From NCBI GenBank assembly GCA_900317935.1, contig ONIU01000013.1, forward strand, positions 1 to 64,000: a stretch of DNA of 64,000 nucleotides. The letters are read 5' to 3'. Positions 25,391-34,744 of this stretch are shown here, one piece after another. The stretch's first letter is position 1, and each line of letters opens with the position of its first letter. This DNA comes from an uncultured bacterium. Lineage in GTDB: Bacteria > Muiribacteriota > Ozemobacteria > Ozemobacterales > Ozemobacteraceae. The notes beneath the pieces were generated by a model. That model had not been told where the DNA came from, ran no database searches, and saw only the letters and a program-made list of their open reading frames with translations. The translations under genes were made by a program, and so were the position numbers.

Positions 25391-28057
25391 ATGAGTAATA
25401 AATATATAAAATCAATAGTTATAAATTTATTTTTTATTTTTGTTTTTTTTATTTGTGGATGTGGGGGCACGTCGTCCACTAAAACCATAAGTCAAGGCTC
25501 TTCTCAGACTTATGATGAGTTTTCTACTGGTAAAATTAAAGGCAAAGTTGTTGCATTAGATACTGGTGTTGGGTTAAAAGACGCTATAGTTGAAGCTTAC
25601 CAGTGCCAGGCCATTACTGATGAAAACGGAAACTATGTTCTAGAAGGAATTCCTGCCGGGGACCATTTTGTTACCGTCAGACTTCAAGGGTATAATGCCG
25701 CCGTTGTTAACGAAGTTAGAGTTTTTAATGGGCAGGTTACTGAAAATATCAATTTTTCTTTAGGTTATGCTACCAATGAATATACTTCTGATTTTCAGGT
25801 TCTTTCTTTGAATCCGAGATGGGGCACAGATGGAGATCAGGTTACCATTCTCTGTGCCGGTTGTGGTAGAAAACCAGGAAGAGTTACCTTTAACGGTGTT
25901 GATGCACAGATTGTGGATTGGAATTCATCTAATGATGGTAGAATAAAAGTTTATTTGCCAGCTAAAGTTGAATCCGGACCTGTAAAAGTTTTGATTAATG
26001 ATGAGGCTTCTAAAGAAGTTAATGCTATTAATTTTATAGGAAGGCCCGTTATATTAGGGGTTCATCCTAATATAGCCAGTGGCGGTCAAACTGTTGTGGT
26101 TAACGGAAGAAATTTCAGCCAGGTTTACAGTAGAAATAAATTCCAATTGAATGGACAGGATTGTTTTACTATAAATGAAGATTCAACTATTTATAATCAG
26201 AAAGTAACTTTACCTGCTAATGCTACAACAGGTTTTCTGACTGTAAAACTTGTTAATCAGGGTGAATATTCTATTGATGGTGTTGGTTCTGCAACAATAA
26301 CTGTTGCACCAAGACTCGTATACATGACTCCTAAACGTTCCTTACCGGGGGCACCGATAACTTTATATGGTTATAATTTTGGAAATAATCCTGCTAATTT
26401 TAAGGTTATTGTCGGTAGTTTTGAATTAACTCAGGCTGATATAATAAGCCAGACTGATACTTCAGTAACATTTAAAGCTCCAGATAATAACGTTGTGGCA
26501 GCAGGAACTTCTGTTGACGTTGCTGTTCAGGTAAATAATGCGAAAAGTAATACCTTAAAATATACTGCTTATAACAATATTGGCGCTACTATAAGCGATT
26601 ACGGAATCTATGATTTTACGGCTGTGTCATTTGACAACAAATTAAAACTGGCCCAGCTTAAACCCAATGAAGTTATAGCTTTTATCAGCACTCTTTCTGG
26701 AAATTACAGTCAGAATTTTTCGGACGATTATTCTTATTATGTTGTTTCTTCTTATTTGGGTGGTAATACAGAGATGGTGCCTGATTTGCCTACTAGTGCA
26801 AGAGCTTCTGAATACGCTGCTAGATTTTCATCAACCAACCATTATTCTCAGACTATAAAAAATATTATTATGCCTAAAGTTAGTCCATCTATAGGTTTAA
26901 GAGCTTCTATGGCTGAACCTGCTTCAGAAACAATAGATGTTTATGTAAGAGATTTCACAAAGCCTTCTCCTTTTGATGCCGCAAATGATCTGATACAAAC
27001 TGGTGTTTTGGCGGCTTCTTCAACTCATGCTCTTGTTTATTTGGAAGAAAGTGTTGAAGGAATCAATCAAAATGATTGTTTTAAAATAGCTGAAACTTTT
27101 GATAAATCTTATGATTCTATAGCTACTGCTTTTGGTGTTTTAGACATTCCCGAAGGTAATATAGACAGCCAGCCAAGAATTGTTTTGTTCTTAACTGAAA
27201 AAGTTGATGCAAAATCAGATAAAGCTGCTTATTTTGATCCAAGAGATAAGCAGTTCCAGCAAGTGAATTCAAATGGAACCGAAATAATATTTGCAAGTCC
27301 AAACCGTTTTAAAAGTTCTTCTGAGGAATTTTATGCTGAACTTTGTCATGCTTTGCATGATATGTTCTATTACAATCAGCGATGGGATACTCCAAGAGCT
27401 ATTTATTACGGAACTGATTGGCAATGTGCTGGTCTTTCTTTGATGGCTAGACAGACTTCTGGCAGAGGGTTTGCTAACGGTAATACCGTGGATGTTGCCA
27501 GAGTTAAGAATTATCTGGTTAATCCAGAAAAAACAAAACTCAATGATTGGCCGGAAAGTTTAACGGCTGGAAACTACGGAATGCAGTTTTTGTTCTCACA
27601 ATATCTATTCGACCGCTGTGGTGGATGGAATACTGTAAAACTGCTTGAAAGCGGACGCAGTTTTGGGGTTAAGAAAGGTTTGGAAGATATAGAAATGAAT
27701 ATTCTTCCGAAAGCTAATCCTGCAACAACTGGTCTTAGCGCATTTTTTAACGATTTTTGTCTTGCTTTATACTGTGACCATATTGGTTTTGCAGAAACTT
27801 TTCCTGGTTATGATTCTCAAAAATACAGCTTTAAGAGCATTTCTTTGAGAAGTAATACTGTTAGCGGTTTAAGAGGAAAATCTCTAAATGAAAGTCCCGT
27901 AAACAAAGTTGTATATCAGATTCCTGCTTTCGGTTGTTCTGCCTTGGTTTATAACAGTGGCAACTGGGGTGATTTGGAATTTGAAATGATTGCTAAGCCA
28001 AATCAAGGTGTTTTTAAGACCTGGGTTATTTATTATTCAACAGAACAAACACAATAA
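25391..28057 (+). CDS. Lipoprotein with TIG domains and degenerate M30-like peptidase domain
   Basis: 888 aa. Lipobox FICGC near residue 24. Then a CarboxypepD_reg-like domain (GKIKGKVVALDTGVGLKDAIVEAYQ, about 50-125) and three IPT/TIG domains (about 137-395). The C-terminal ~370 residues resemble the M30 (hyicolysin) metallopeptidase fold: QPRIVLFLTEKV, YFDPRD, SNGTEIIFASP and then FYAELCHALHDMFYYNQRW. There HALHD (653-657) occupies the place of HExxH; the catalytic Glu and second His are gone. The later ACAGLSLMA-type helix is also altered. It is probably a non-catalytic binding protein on the cell surface. No SD precedes the ATG. It ends at a bidirectional terminator. Confidence 0.75.
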   Translation: MSNKYIKSIVINLFFIFVFFICGCGGTSSTKTISQGSSQTYDEFSTGKIKGKVVALDTGVGLKDAIVEAYQCQAITDENGNYVLEGIPAGDHFVTVRLQGYNAAVVNEVRVFNGQVTENINFSLGYATNEYTSDFQVLSLNPRWGTDGDQVTILCAGCGRKPGRVTFNGVDAQIVDWNSSNDGRIKVYLPAKVESGPVKVLINDEASKEVNAINFIGRPVILGVHPNIASGGQTVVVNGRNFSQVYSRNKFQLNGQDCFTINEDSTIYNQKVTLPANATTGFLTVKLVNQGEYSIDGVGSATITVAPRLVYMTPKRSLPGAPITLYGYNFGNNPANFKVIVGSFELTQADIISQTDTSVTFKAPDNNVVAAGTSVDVAVQVNNAKSNTLKYTAYNNIGATISDYGIYDFTAVSFDNKLKLAQLKPNEVIAFISTLSGNYSQNFSDDYSYYVVSSYLGGNTEMVPDLPTSARASEYAARFSSTNHYSQTIKNIIMPKVSPSIGLRASMAEPASETIDVYVRDFTKPSPFDAANDLIQTGVLAASSTHALVYLEESVEGINQNDCFKIAETFDKSYDSIATAFGVLDIPEGNIDSQPRIVLFLTEKVDAKSDKAAYFDPRDKQFQQVNSNGTEIIFASPNRFKSSSEEFYAELCHALHDMFYYNQRWDTPRAIYYGTDWQCAGLSLMARQTSGRGFANGNTVDVARVKNYLVNPEKTKLNDWPESLTAGNYGMQFLFSQYLFDRCGGWNTVKLLESGRSFGVKKGLEDIEMNILPKANPATTGLSAFFNDFCLALYCDHIGFAETFPGYDSQKYSFKSISLRSNTVSGLRGKSLNESPVNKVVYQIPAFGCSALVYNSGNWGDLEFEMIAKPNQGVFKTWVIYYSTEQTQ

Positions 28058-28074
28058 TTATTTTATAGTATAAT

Positions 28075-28116
28075 AAAAAAGCACTATAACTTTTAAACTG
28101 TTATAGTGCTTTTTTA
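28075..28116. terminator. Bidirectional terminator (TIG lipoprotein / tRNA-Gln)
   Basis: A 10-bp stem GCACTATAAC / GTTATAGTGC is flanked by A6 and T6, with a 9-nt loop. It ends both the plus-strand lipoprotein gene and the minus-strand tRNA transcript. Confidence 0.93.
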
Positions 28117-28118
28117 AT

Positions 28119-28190
28119 CTGGGGTGGCAGGACTCGAACCTACGAATATCTGCTCCAAAGGCAGACGCCTTACCACTTGGCGACACCCCA
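28119..28190 (-). tRNA. tRNA-Gln (anticodon UUG)
   Basis: The minus strand folds as a cloverleaf with acceptor TGGGGTG/CACCCCA and discriminator G. The D arm is GCCAAGTGGTAAGGC. The anticodon stem TCTGC/GCAGA encloses the loop CTTTGGA (anticodon TTG), and the T arm contains GTTCGAGTC. The 3' CCA is not encoded. The U1-A72 weak pair and GGGG start are typical of tRNA-Gln. Confidence 0.96.
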
Positions 28191-28276
28191 ATATCACCCT
28201 AAGTGATTTGTGGATTCTATCATAATTAAAGTTAATAATCAAGAGAAGTTTTTATTTATTGATATTTATTCTTTAA

Positions 28277-28552
28277 TTATTTGTTATTGTTTTTTAACAA
28301 TTCTTCCTTTTTGAGAAAATAGTAAACTCCAACTATTGCAAATAGAATAGTGAAAGGAATGATAACCATATAGGCAGTTGTAAGTGAACGTTTGCGACAA
28401 TCTGCAGCTTCTTTTCTTTCTTTAATTTTCTTTTTTAACCCGTGCTGCAAATGAACAAGTCTTTTTCTTGCGTTAGCATCTTTTACATTTTTTATGACTG
28501 ATTCAAGTTTTAATAAATCTTCATCATTGAAAACAGTATCGTTGGTGCTCAT
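28277..28552 (-). CDS. Small single-pass membrane protein
   Basis: 91 aa. Residues 1-60 are charged and helical (EDLLKLESVIKNVKDANARKRL), with a transmembrane helix at about 66-85 (AYMVIIPFTILFAIVGVYYFL) and a short basic tail, suggesting a C-tail-anchored protein. SD GGAG lies 8 nt before ATG 28552. It starts 23 nt after the TPR lipoprotein and is the last gene of the glmU-prs operon. No family recognised. Confidence 0.68.
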   Translation of the reverse strand: MSTNDTVFNDEDLLKLESVIKNVKDANARKRLVHLQHGLKKKIKERKEAADCRKRSLTTAYMVIIPFTILFAIVGVYYFLKKEELLKNNNK

Positions 28553-28575
28553 TTTTTATCTCCTATTCTTGGTTT

Positions 28576-31071
28576 TTATTTCTTTGTAGCTGAAGTAGAA
28601 GCTTGGTCGGCGAAATTTGTTCCTAACCTCTGGTCAAGTTTTTTTACTTGTTCCATATTAAGGTTCATGGTTTTTAATTTGCCTAAGATGCTTCTGGAAT
28701 CATTCAGACGCCCCATCTGAGCATAGCGGTCAGAAATGTAAAACATGCTGTCTGGATCAATGAAGGTTGTGTTCATTGCTTTCTTATATTCTGTTAGAGC
28801 TTGATTTGGCTGACTTGCAGCAAGATAAAGGTCTCCTATTTTTATATAAGAAGCAGGGCTTTGCTGGTCAGCGTTCTGAACATGTCTGTATGATTCCATT
28901 GCTAAATCGAATATTTTCATTTGTTTATATATGTCGCCCTGAAGCAGATAAAGATTGTTGTTATCTGCTTGTTCGCTTATAGCGCCTTGAACAACAGCTA
29001 GAGCTTCATTGTTTAAACCTTCCTGCATTAGAGCCTTTGCCATAGGTTCAATGGCTCTTGGGTCGTTTTTGATTACTTTGCTGTCGTATTCTGGGAAACC
29101 TTGAAACTGGTCAGGATAATTTGTCTTAACCTGTTCAGAAATCTGAGAAGCCAGGCTGTGCATTCCTACTTCAGAATAACTATTAGCAACAGCTTTAAGA
29201 GCATGTATATTGCGAGAATCTATTTTAAGGGCTTTAAGGAATATTGCTGCTGCTATATTAGGTTTGGAAGTCGCAGTATAGATTTTACCCAGATTCATCA
29301 TTGCATTAAAGTTATTGGGTTCATTAGCTGTAATTTGTCTGAAAATTCTTTCAGCTTCATAATAATTACCGCTTCTAGCGTATTCTAATGCTTGATAATA
29401 GTCTGGTGAAGGCATTTCACTAACTTCATGAGGCATAACCGGATTATCATTGTCTATTGTAATAACTCTGGCATTAGCGTCTTCTGCACTTACAGACGGG
29501 ATTCCGCTATTGGTTACAGAAGCTTGAAGTTCAGAATCTTCACCCATTGCTCTGAGTATTCTGGCTGCATAAGGATCTGATGGATTTAAATTACCTTTAG
29601 AAAGGCTCCAAAGAGCGGCAGCTTTATCTTTATTTCCTTTTTGAATGTGGTTTAAACCAGCAAAATATCTGAATTTGTTGTTGAAAGGCTGTTGTTTTAT
29701 TGCTGATTCATAGTATTGGCTTGCTTCATCAAGCTTGCCGCTTTCTGAAGAAAGCTGACCTAAGTAAAACAAGGCATCTGCATTATTTGGATTCTGTGCG
29801 AGAACAGATTTCCAGGTTTCTATTGCTCCATTAAAATCACCTTTTCTAGCTAATGACTGCCCTCGTTCGTTCATTAAAGCAAATTTATCAGAATAGCTGT
29901 TTTCTAATTTTGTTAGAATAGCTAGAGCAGAATCGCATTGGCCTTTCTGATTAAGACATTTTGCGTAAAGGAATTGTCCTTCTGATGAATCAGGAACAGT
30001 TGAATTGTATTTTTCAATGGCCTGAAGTGCTTCATCAATATTGCCTAAGCGTTCGTTTACTTCTGCTAGTTTGTAATAGGCGCCTGTTTCTTCAGGATAA
30101 TTATCTGTGCAGTATTCTAAAAGTTTCTTTTCTTCTGCATAATTTCCAGATTTTTCAAAGAATTTAATTCTTTCGTTTATTGCTTCAATAGAAAGATTTG
30201 AGTTGTTTATAGGACTGAAAGAAATGACTGGCATATCATTGCTTTCTGAACTGCCTAGTATAGATGCGGCTTCTTTGTTGTTGGGATCTATTCCAAGAAC
30301 TTTGTTGGCCATTTCTGCAGCTTCATTAGCATCACCCATTTTTTGAAGCAGTTTTGCGTAAAGAAGCATACATTCAGAATTATCTGGATTAGAATTGACA
30401 AGCTTCTTTAAAAGTCTTTCAGCTTCCATAAGTCTGTCATCATTAATGTATAATTTTGATAATTCCAGTCTTATATCAGTATTGTTTCTTAACAGGTTTG
30501 CACCTTCAGTTAAAATAACTTCAGCGTCATAGCTGTCGCCGCTTTTCATTGTCTTTTGAGCAGAAGCAATGTATATGTCAGACAGTGCTTTTTCGGTTTT
30601 TGATGGTTCATAGTCCTTTTCCATCAGCTTTTTGTATAGGGAAATAGCATCTGTATATTCATTTTTTTCAACGGATTCTTTTGCTAATGCTTCCACACTT
30701 TTGCAGTATTCTCTTGAATAATTAAGATTATCTGGAACTAATGAACAGGCTGTTTCTAGGCTTTTTCTTGCTGCTCTATAATTCTTTTGTCCCATTAGAG
30801 CCTGACCAAGCAGGAAATGAGCTGTAGCATCATTGGGCTTGTCTGATATTCTTTTTCTCGCAAGAGATTCAACAGTATCGTATTCTTTGTTGTCTAAAGC
30901 TGTGCGGGCTTCAAGAGATTTTCCCCATTCTGATTTTTCAGATTTTTCTGCAGAAGAAGGACTAGATACTGGTGATACAGGATTCTTTTTTTTGCCGGAA
31001 CAACCGCCAAGAGTTGTTGAAACAATAGCTGCAGCTATTAAAAAAGTAATTATTCTTTTAAATTTAAACAT
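28576..31071 (-). CDS. TPR-rich lipoprotein
   Basis: 831 aa from ATG 31071 (AAGGAAG upstream; a TTG two codons earlier is less likely). The lipobox LGGC is followed by SGKKKNP. Nearly the whole mature protein is tetratricopeptide repeats, roughly 18 copies. Examples are AHFLLGQALMGQKNYRAARKSL, ALFYLGQLSSESGKLDEASQYYESAI and ASYIKIGDLYLAASQPNQALTEYKKAM. A linker near 500-540 divides the array. This is an outer-membrane-anchored assembly scaffold of the PilF/BamD-like size class, but much longer. It starts 15 nt after prs. Confidence 0.85.
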   Translation of the reverse strand: MFKFKRIITFLIAAAIVSTTLGGCSGKKKNPVSPVSSPSSAEKSEKSEWGKSLEARTALDNKEYDTVESLARKRISDKPNDATAHFLLGQALMGQKNYRAARKSLETACSLVPDNLNYSREYCKSVEALAKESVEKNEYTDAISLYKKLMEKDYEPSKTEKALSDIYIASAQKTMKSGDSYDAEVILTEGANLLRNNTDIRLELSKLYINDDRLMEAERLLKKLVNSNPDNSECMLLYAKLLQKMGDANEAAEMANKVLGIDPNNKEAASILGSSESNDMPVISFSPINNSNLSIEAINERIKFFEKSGNYAEEKKLLEYCTDNYPEETGAYYKLAEVNERLGNIDEALQAIEKYNSTVPDSSEGQFLYAKCLNQKGQCDSALAILTKLENSYSDKFALMNERGQSLARKGDFNGAIETWKSVLAQNPNNADALFYLGQLSSESGKLDEASQYYESAIKQQPFNNKFRYFAGLNHIQKGNKDKAAALWSLSKGNLNPSDPYAARILRAMGEDSELQASVTNSGIPSVSAEDANARVITIDNDNPVMPHEVSEMPSPDYYQALEYARSGNYYEAERIFRQITANEPNNFNAMMNLGKIYTATSKPNIAAAIFLKALKIDSRNIHALKAVANSYSEVGMHSLASQISEQVKTNYPDQFQGFPEYDSKVIKNDPRAIEPMAKALMQEGLNNEALAVVQGAISEQADNNNLYLLQGDIYKQMKIFDLAMESYRHVQNADQQSPASYIKIGDLYLAASQPNQALTEYKKAMNTTFIDPDSMFYISDRYAQMGRLNDSRSILGKLKTMNLNMEQVKKLDQRLGTNFADQASTSATKK

Positions 31072-31086
31072 AAACAACTTCCTTAT

Positions 31087-32028
31087 TTAAAACAACTCAC
31101 TTATAGAGCGTCTTTCAAAAATTCTTTTAATGGTTTCACCTATTAAAGGAGCTATTGATAGAACTTTTATTCTACATTTTTCAATTTTGTCTGGATTTAT
31201 AGGAACTGAGTTTGTGGTAACCAGTTCACTTACCGGTGAATTTGCTATGCGTTCTACTGCTGGTTTTGAAAGCAGAGCATGAGTACAGCAGGCAACAACA
31301 GAAAGAGCACCGTTGTTTAGCAGACTTTCTGTAACAGTTGTTAAAGTGCCTGCTGTATCAACGATATCATCTACAATTATACAATGTTTGTTGTTTACAT
31401 CACCAACTACATTCATAACTACGGCATTATTAGCTTCAGGACGGCGCTTGTCTATGATAGCCATAGGCAGATTCAATCTTTTACCAAAGGAACGGGCTCT
31501 TAGAACTCCGCCTGTATCTGGAGATATTATGACGTGGTTTGTTAAATCTCGTTTCATAAAATACTCAGATAAGCGTTTTGATGCAGAAAGATGGTCGACT
31601 GGAATGTCAAAAAAGCCTTGAATTGCTGGGTCATGCATGTCGACAGTTATTATTCTGTTGGCTCCTGCACAAGTAATGAGATTAGCAACAAGTTTAGCTG
31701 TAATCGGTTCACGACCCTGGCTTTTCTTTTCCTGTCGTGAATATCCTAAATAAGGAATTACAACATTAACGCTGGCTGCTGAGGCTCTTTTTAGAGCATC
31801 TATTGTTATTAGCAGGCGCATCAGGTTTTCGTTTACAGGATTACAGGTTGGTTGAATAACAAATGTATCGCAACCTCTGACCGACTCATCGATTCGGCAG
31901 TATATTTCTCCATCAGCAAAAGATGAACGAACCATTCTTCCCTGATGAATATCAAGAAATTTGCAAACCTCGCGGAAAAGAGCATCGTTAGCTCCGCAAG
32001 AAAAAATTTTAACTCTTGAATGATTCAT
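31087..32028 (-). CDS. prs: Ribose-phosphate pyrophosphokinase
   Basis: It makes PRPP from ribose 5-phosphate and ATP for nucleotide, His and Trp synthesis. Class I hallmarks: KIFSCGAND at the start, the SFADGEI substrate site, QPTCNPVNENLMRLLI, the flexible loop YSRQEKKSQGREPITAKLVANLI, VDMHDPAIQGFFDIPVDHL, and the PRPP-binding motif IIVDDIVDTAGT. At 313 aa it has full length. It begins 4 nt after the glmU stop. glmU-prs is the arrangement known from Firmicutes. Confidence 0.97.
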   Translation of the reverse strand: MNHSRVKIFSCGANDALFREVCKFLDIHQGRMVRSSFADGEIYCRIDESVRGCDTFVIQPTCNPVNENLMRLLITIDALKRASAASVNVVIPYLGYSRQEKKSQGREPITAKLVANLITCAGANRIITVDMHDPAIQGFFDIPVDHLSASKRLSEYFMKRDLTNHVIISPDTGGVLRARSFGKRLNLPMAIIDKRRPEANNAVVMNVVGDVNNKHCIIVDDIVDTAGTLTTVTESLLNNGALSVVACCTHALLSKPAVERIANSPVSELVTTNSVPINPDKIEKCRIKVLSIAPLIGETIKRIFERRSISELF

Positions 32029-32032
32029 TCTT

Positions 32033-33052
32033 TCACCCTTCTACAGAGGTAAATGGAGATATTTTACTATCGCTGCTAATAGAAGTGTTTTCAACAATGC
32101 AGAACTGTAGTCTGGTATCTTTCTGAACCTTGACATTGTTTAGTTTGACGTATGGACCTATTACACAGTTGCTTTGTATTTCAGTAGAACCGTAAATCAT
32201 GCATCCAGGTTCGATGACAGTATCTGGACCTATTTTAACTTTTGGACCTATAAAAGTCTGATCAGGACATGTTATAGTAACTCCTGAATCCATCAGTTTG
32301 TTTAATATCTGCTTTTGAAGAATTGAACTTACTTCAGAAAGATGCTGACGGCTATTTATGCCCAAAGTAGATGATTCATCTTTTTCTATTACGGCTATTA
32401 TCTTTTTATTCTGATTAACGGCCATTTCGATTAAGTCAGTAAGATAATATTCCTTTTGTTTGTTATTGGGTTTAAGATTAAATATGTTATTGAACAAGAA
32501 TTCTGAATCGAAGAGATAAACTGCCAGGTTGACTTCTTTTATTTCAAGTTCTTTTTCCGAGCAGTCTTTGGCTTCACGAATAGCGGCAACATTTCCATCT
32601 TTTGAACGTATGATTCGCCCATAATTGCCGGGTTCTTTCATAACCAGAGTCATCATTGTGATTGCCGGTTTTTCCTTATTGTGTATTTCTACCATCTTAT
32701 TTAAGGTTTCTACAGAAATAAGAGGTGTATCTCCACAAACAACCAGCAAGTCCTTCGGACGTTCTGATACCGATTTAGCATAGCATTGAACAGCATGACC
32801 TGTTCCTAATTGTTCTTTTTGTTCTGCATAATCAATAGAACCATCATTTATATCTTTTAATGAGGCTTTAACTATTTCGCTTTTGTAACCAGTAACTAAT
32901 ATGGTTTTATTGCAGCCGACAGATTTTACTGCGTCTATTACATAAGAAACCATAGGACGGCCAAGAATGGGATGAACTACTTTTGGTAATTCTGATTTCA
33001 TTCTGGTTCCCTTGCCAGCAGCAAGGATAAGAGCGTGTAATTCACTAGACAT
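32033..33052 (-). CDS. glmU: GlmU-type N-acetylglucosamine-1-phosphate uridyltransferase, short form
   Basis: The N-terminal pyrophosphorylase domain is complete: LILAAGKGTRMKSELPKVVH, GTGHAVQCY, VVCGDTPLI, NLAVYLFD and TDLIEMA. It makes UDP-GlcNAc for peptidoglycan and LPS. The C-terminal left-handed beta-helix is represented by only about five coils (FIGPKVKIGPDTVIEPGCMI onwards), and the protein stops at 339 aa, where normal GlmU has about 455. The missing part carries the acetyl-CoA active site, so acetyltransferase activity must come from another protein. The stop lies 4 nt before prs, arguing against a sequencing error. ATG 33052 has GAGG 9 nt upstream. Confidence 0.9.
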   Translation of the reverse strand: MSSELHALILAAGKGTRMKSELPKVVHPILGRPMVSYVIDAVKSVGCNKTILVTGYKSEIVKASLKDINDGSIDYAEQKEQLGTGHAVQCYAKSVSERPKDLLVVCGDTPLISVETLNKMVEIHNKEKPAITMMTLVMKEPGNYGRIIRSKDGNVAAIREAKDCSEKELEIKEVNLAVYLFDSEFLFNNIFNLKPNNKQKEYYLTDLIEMAVNQNKKIIAVIEKDESSTLGINSRQHLSEVSSILQKQILNKLMDSGVTITCPDQTFIGPKVKIGPDTVIEPGCMIYGSTEIQSNCVIGPYVKLNNVKVQKDTRLQFCIVENTSISSDSKISPFTSVEG

Positions 33053-33082
33053 GGAGTTAAACCTCACCGTATATTTTTAGCT

Positions 33083-33088
33083 ATTATA
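33083..33088 (-). promoter_or_regulatory. Putative -10 element of the glmU-prs operon
   Basis: TATAAT on the minus strand preceded by TGTG, 30 nt upstream of the glmU ATG. No good -35 at 17 nt (TTTTAA), so an extended -10 promoter is possible. Confidence 0.5.
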
Positions 33089-33117
33089 CACGGTTTTGGT
33101 TCGTTTTAAAACAATAA

Positions 33118-33195
33118 TTCTTTTAGAGGTTATGCTTTGCTGTGAGACGGCAAATGCCGTTGCCTATGGAAATTATTGAAAGAGTTGGAAGTATT
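33118..33195 (+). repeat. Intergenic repeat family 2, degenerate copy
   Basis: Blocks similar to the copies at 4406 and 42240 are recognisable: TTATGCTTTGCTGTGAGAC, AATTATTGAAAGAGTTGGAAG. Between them is a small palindrome GGCAAATGCC. It lies between glmU and the SLH-domain gene. Confidence 0.5.
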
Positions 33196-33203
33196 CTCGT
33201 TTC

Positions 33204-33995
33204 TTAATTCGAAATTATTGGCCTTAACCTTATGGTCATGTTTCTGCTTAAATTCAAGTCTTTTCTTATTTCTGCAAGATGGTATCCGTCTGCGGCAGCA
33301 AAAATATCTGCTGTTGGAGTATTGTTCGGCAGATTGAAACAGAAACTACCGTCTTTTCCTGCAGCAATTGCCTGTTTGTTTGCTGAAATAAAAGCATTTT
33401 CAATAGGTTTATTGGTAAGACTGTCTACTATTTGTCCAGATATGATGCAATTCTTTTCTTCGCTTTTTTGTCTTGTAAGCTTGTAAGCTAGCTCTTCTGC
33501 TAATTTTTTAGATGTTAATTCATTTGGATCTTCAAATTCTTTTGAAAAGTTAAGAGGATTATATTCAAATGCTATTGTGGGGTCGTCACTATAGGATAAA
33601 AATCTGAAAAGCTGTTTTGCAGAGTAGCTATCAGGAGTAGTTTTCCTCAAATACTCTGTAAGTCTTTGCAGATAAGAAATGACTTCAAGATTATGCATAC
33701 TTTTATCAGGTCTGAAAGTATTGTCTGGATAGCCATTCATTATTTTAAGCTTTAATACTTTTTCTATAGATTTATGCTGTTCTTTGGAAATATCGGAATA
33801 ACTAGGCAAGGATTGATCTTTAACGCTTATTGAAGAGTCTTCAAGGATTTTTTCCATTAAGACGGCCATATCTAGTCTGGTTAGGTATTTAGAATTGCTT
33901 GGGAAGGTGAAAGCAGATAAAAAGATGAAAACAAGGCATAGAAAAATAAAAGCCGATATTTTTGCTGCTAAATTTTTCAATGCTGCTTTCGTCAT
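33204..33995 (-). CDS. Exported SLH-domain protein with carboxypeptidase-regulatory-like tail
   Basis: N-terminal signal/TM helix (IFLCLVFIFLSAFTF). Residues about 36-118 hold one and a half S-layer-homology motifs (LTRLDMAVLMEKIL, YSDISKEQHKSIEKVLKLKIMNGYPDNTFRPDKSMHNLEVISYLQRL). After a linker, residues about 183-260 form a CarboxypepD_reg-like beta sandwich (ISGQIVDSLTNKPIENAFISANKQ). The SLH part would bind cell-wall polymer or interact in the periplasm. It starts 3 nt after the AMIN/STN gene, so the two probably act together in the envelope. Confidence 0.78.
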   Translation of the reverse strand: MTKAALKNLAAKISAFIFLCLVFIFLSAFTFPSNSKYLTRLDMAVLMEKILEDSSISVKDQSLPSYSDISKEQHKSIEKVLKLKIMNGYPDNTFRPDKSMHNLEVISYLQRLTEYLRKTTPDSYSAKQLFRFLSYSDDPTIAFEYNPLNFSKEFEDPNELTSKKLAEELAYKLTRQKSEEKNCIISGQIVDSLTNKPIENAFISANKQAIAAGKDGSFCFNLPNNTPTADIFAAADGYHLAEIRKDLNLSRNMTIRLRPIISN

Positions 33996-33998
33996 TGC

Positions 33999-34721
33999 TT
34001 ATTTTTTAGAACCTTCTAAATACCAGATTTTGCCATCTCTATAAAAATTACTATTAGTTTTTACTGCTATAGAACAAATTGCATTAAATGGGTCTTCTGA
34101 TTGTAGTTCAATAGAGAAAGTTTCTGGAAAATTACCTTTAAAATGTAGATCCATTCCTGCCTGAGCGGCAATTTCTGAAACTACTGGCTTAAATGGAGCA
34201 TTTTCTAAGCTTAAAACAACAGGAGCGAACTTGTTTTCGCTTGGGTGCATCAGAGAATTGGATGGCTGATTTGGTTTGTTTAGGTTTTCCTTAACAGAGA
34301 GTTTTAAGACAACCTTATTATCAAGATATTTTATAGATGGTATGCACTCTGGTTTCAGGAAAAACTTAGCTTTTACTTTCTTGTTGATAACAGGTTTTGA
34401 ACTTTTATTTACATTCTTTTCTTCAGAAACAAGACTTAGATAGCCTAGTTTAACATCTCTACTGGCAAAGGCTTTGGTTTTCAATGATTCTGTAATTGTA
34501 GATTTATCAAATTCGAGAATAAAGCAGTTTTCAGAACCTTTAAGATAGGGAACAACCTTTGCTGCCTTAGACAAATCTATATTTATCAGGGTTTGATTTT
34601 CAGATTCAATAATATTGATGTCTTTTATTTCTGACAAACTTGGGTAGGCTCTTGTAACACGCCATGAAATAGCAGATAAAAGAACCATTATATAGAAGAT
34701 GTATATATATTTATGTTTCAT
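33999..34721 (-). CDS. AMIN and secretin N-domain (PilQ-like fragment) protein
   Basis: 240 aa with a signal anchor (YIFYIMVLLSAISWRV) and AGGAG before ATG 34721. Residues about 30-145 resemble an AMIN domain (INIIESENQTLINIDLSKAAKVVPY, IKYLDNKVVLKLSV). Residues about 165-235 resemble the secretin STN domain (VVLSLENAPFKPVVSEIAAQAGMDLHF ... FNAICSIAVKTNSNFYRDGKIWYLEG). There is no secretin barrel, so it looks like a stand-alone periplasmic part of PilQ that could assist the type IV pilus secretin. The SLH protein follows at 3 nt. Confidence 0.72.
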   Translation of the reverse strand: MKHKYIYIFYIMVLLSAISWRVTRAYPSLSEIKDINIIESENQTLINIDLSKAAKVVPYLKGSENCFILEFDKSTITESLKTKAFASRDVKLGYLSLVSEEKNVNKSSKPVINKKVKAKFFLKPECIPSIKYLDNKVVLKLSVKENLNKPNQPSNSLMHPSENKFAPVVLSLENAPFKPVVSEIAAQAGMDLHFKGNFPETFSIELQSEDPFNAICSIAVKTNSNFYRDGKIWYLEGSKK

Positions 34722-34744
34722 TATTTGCTCTCCTTTTTTCTTTT

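Noticed and set aside
33232-33486. 84-aa ORF on the plus strand inside the SLH-gene region
   Set aside because: Antisense shadow of the 33204-33995 gene.
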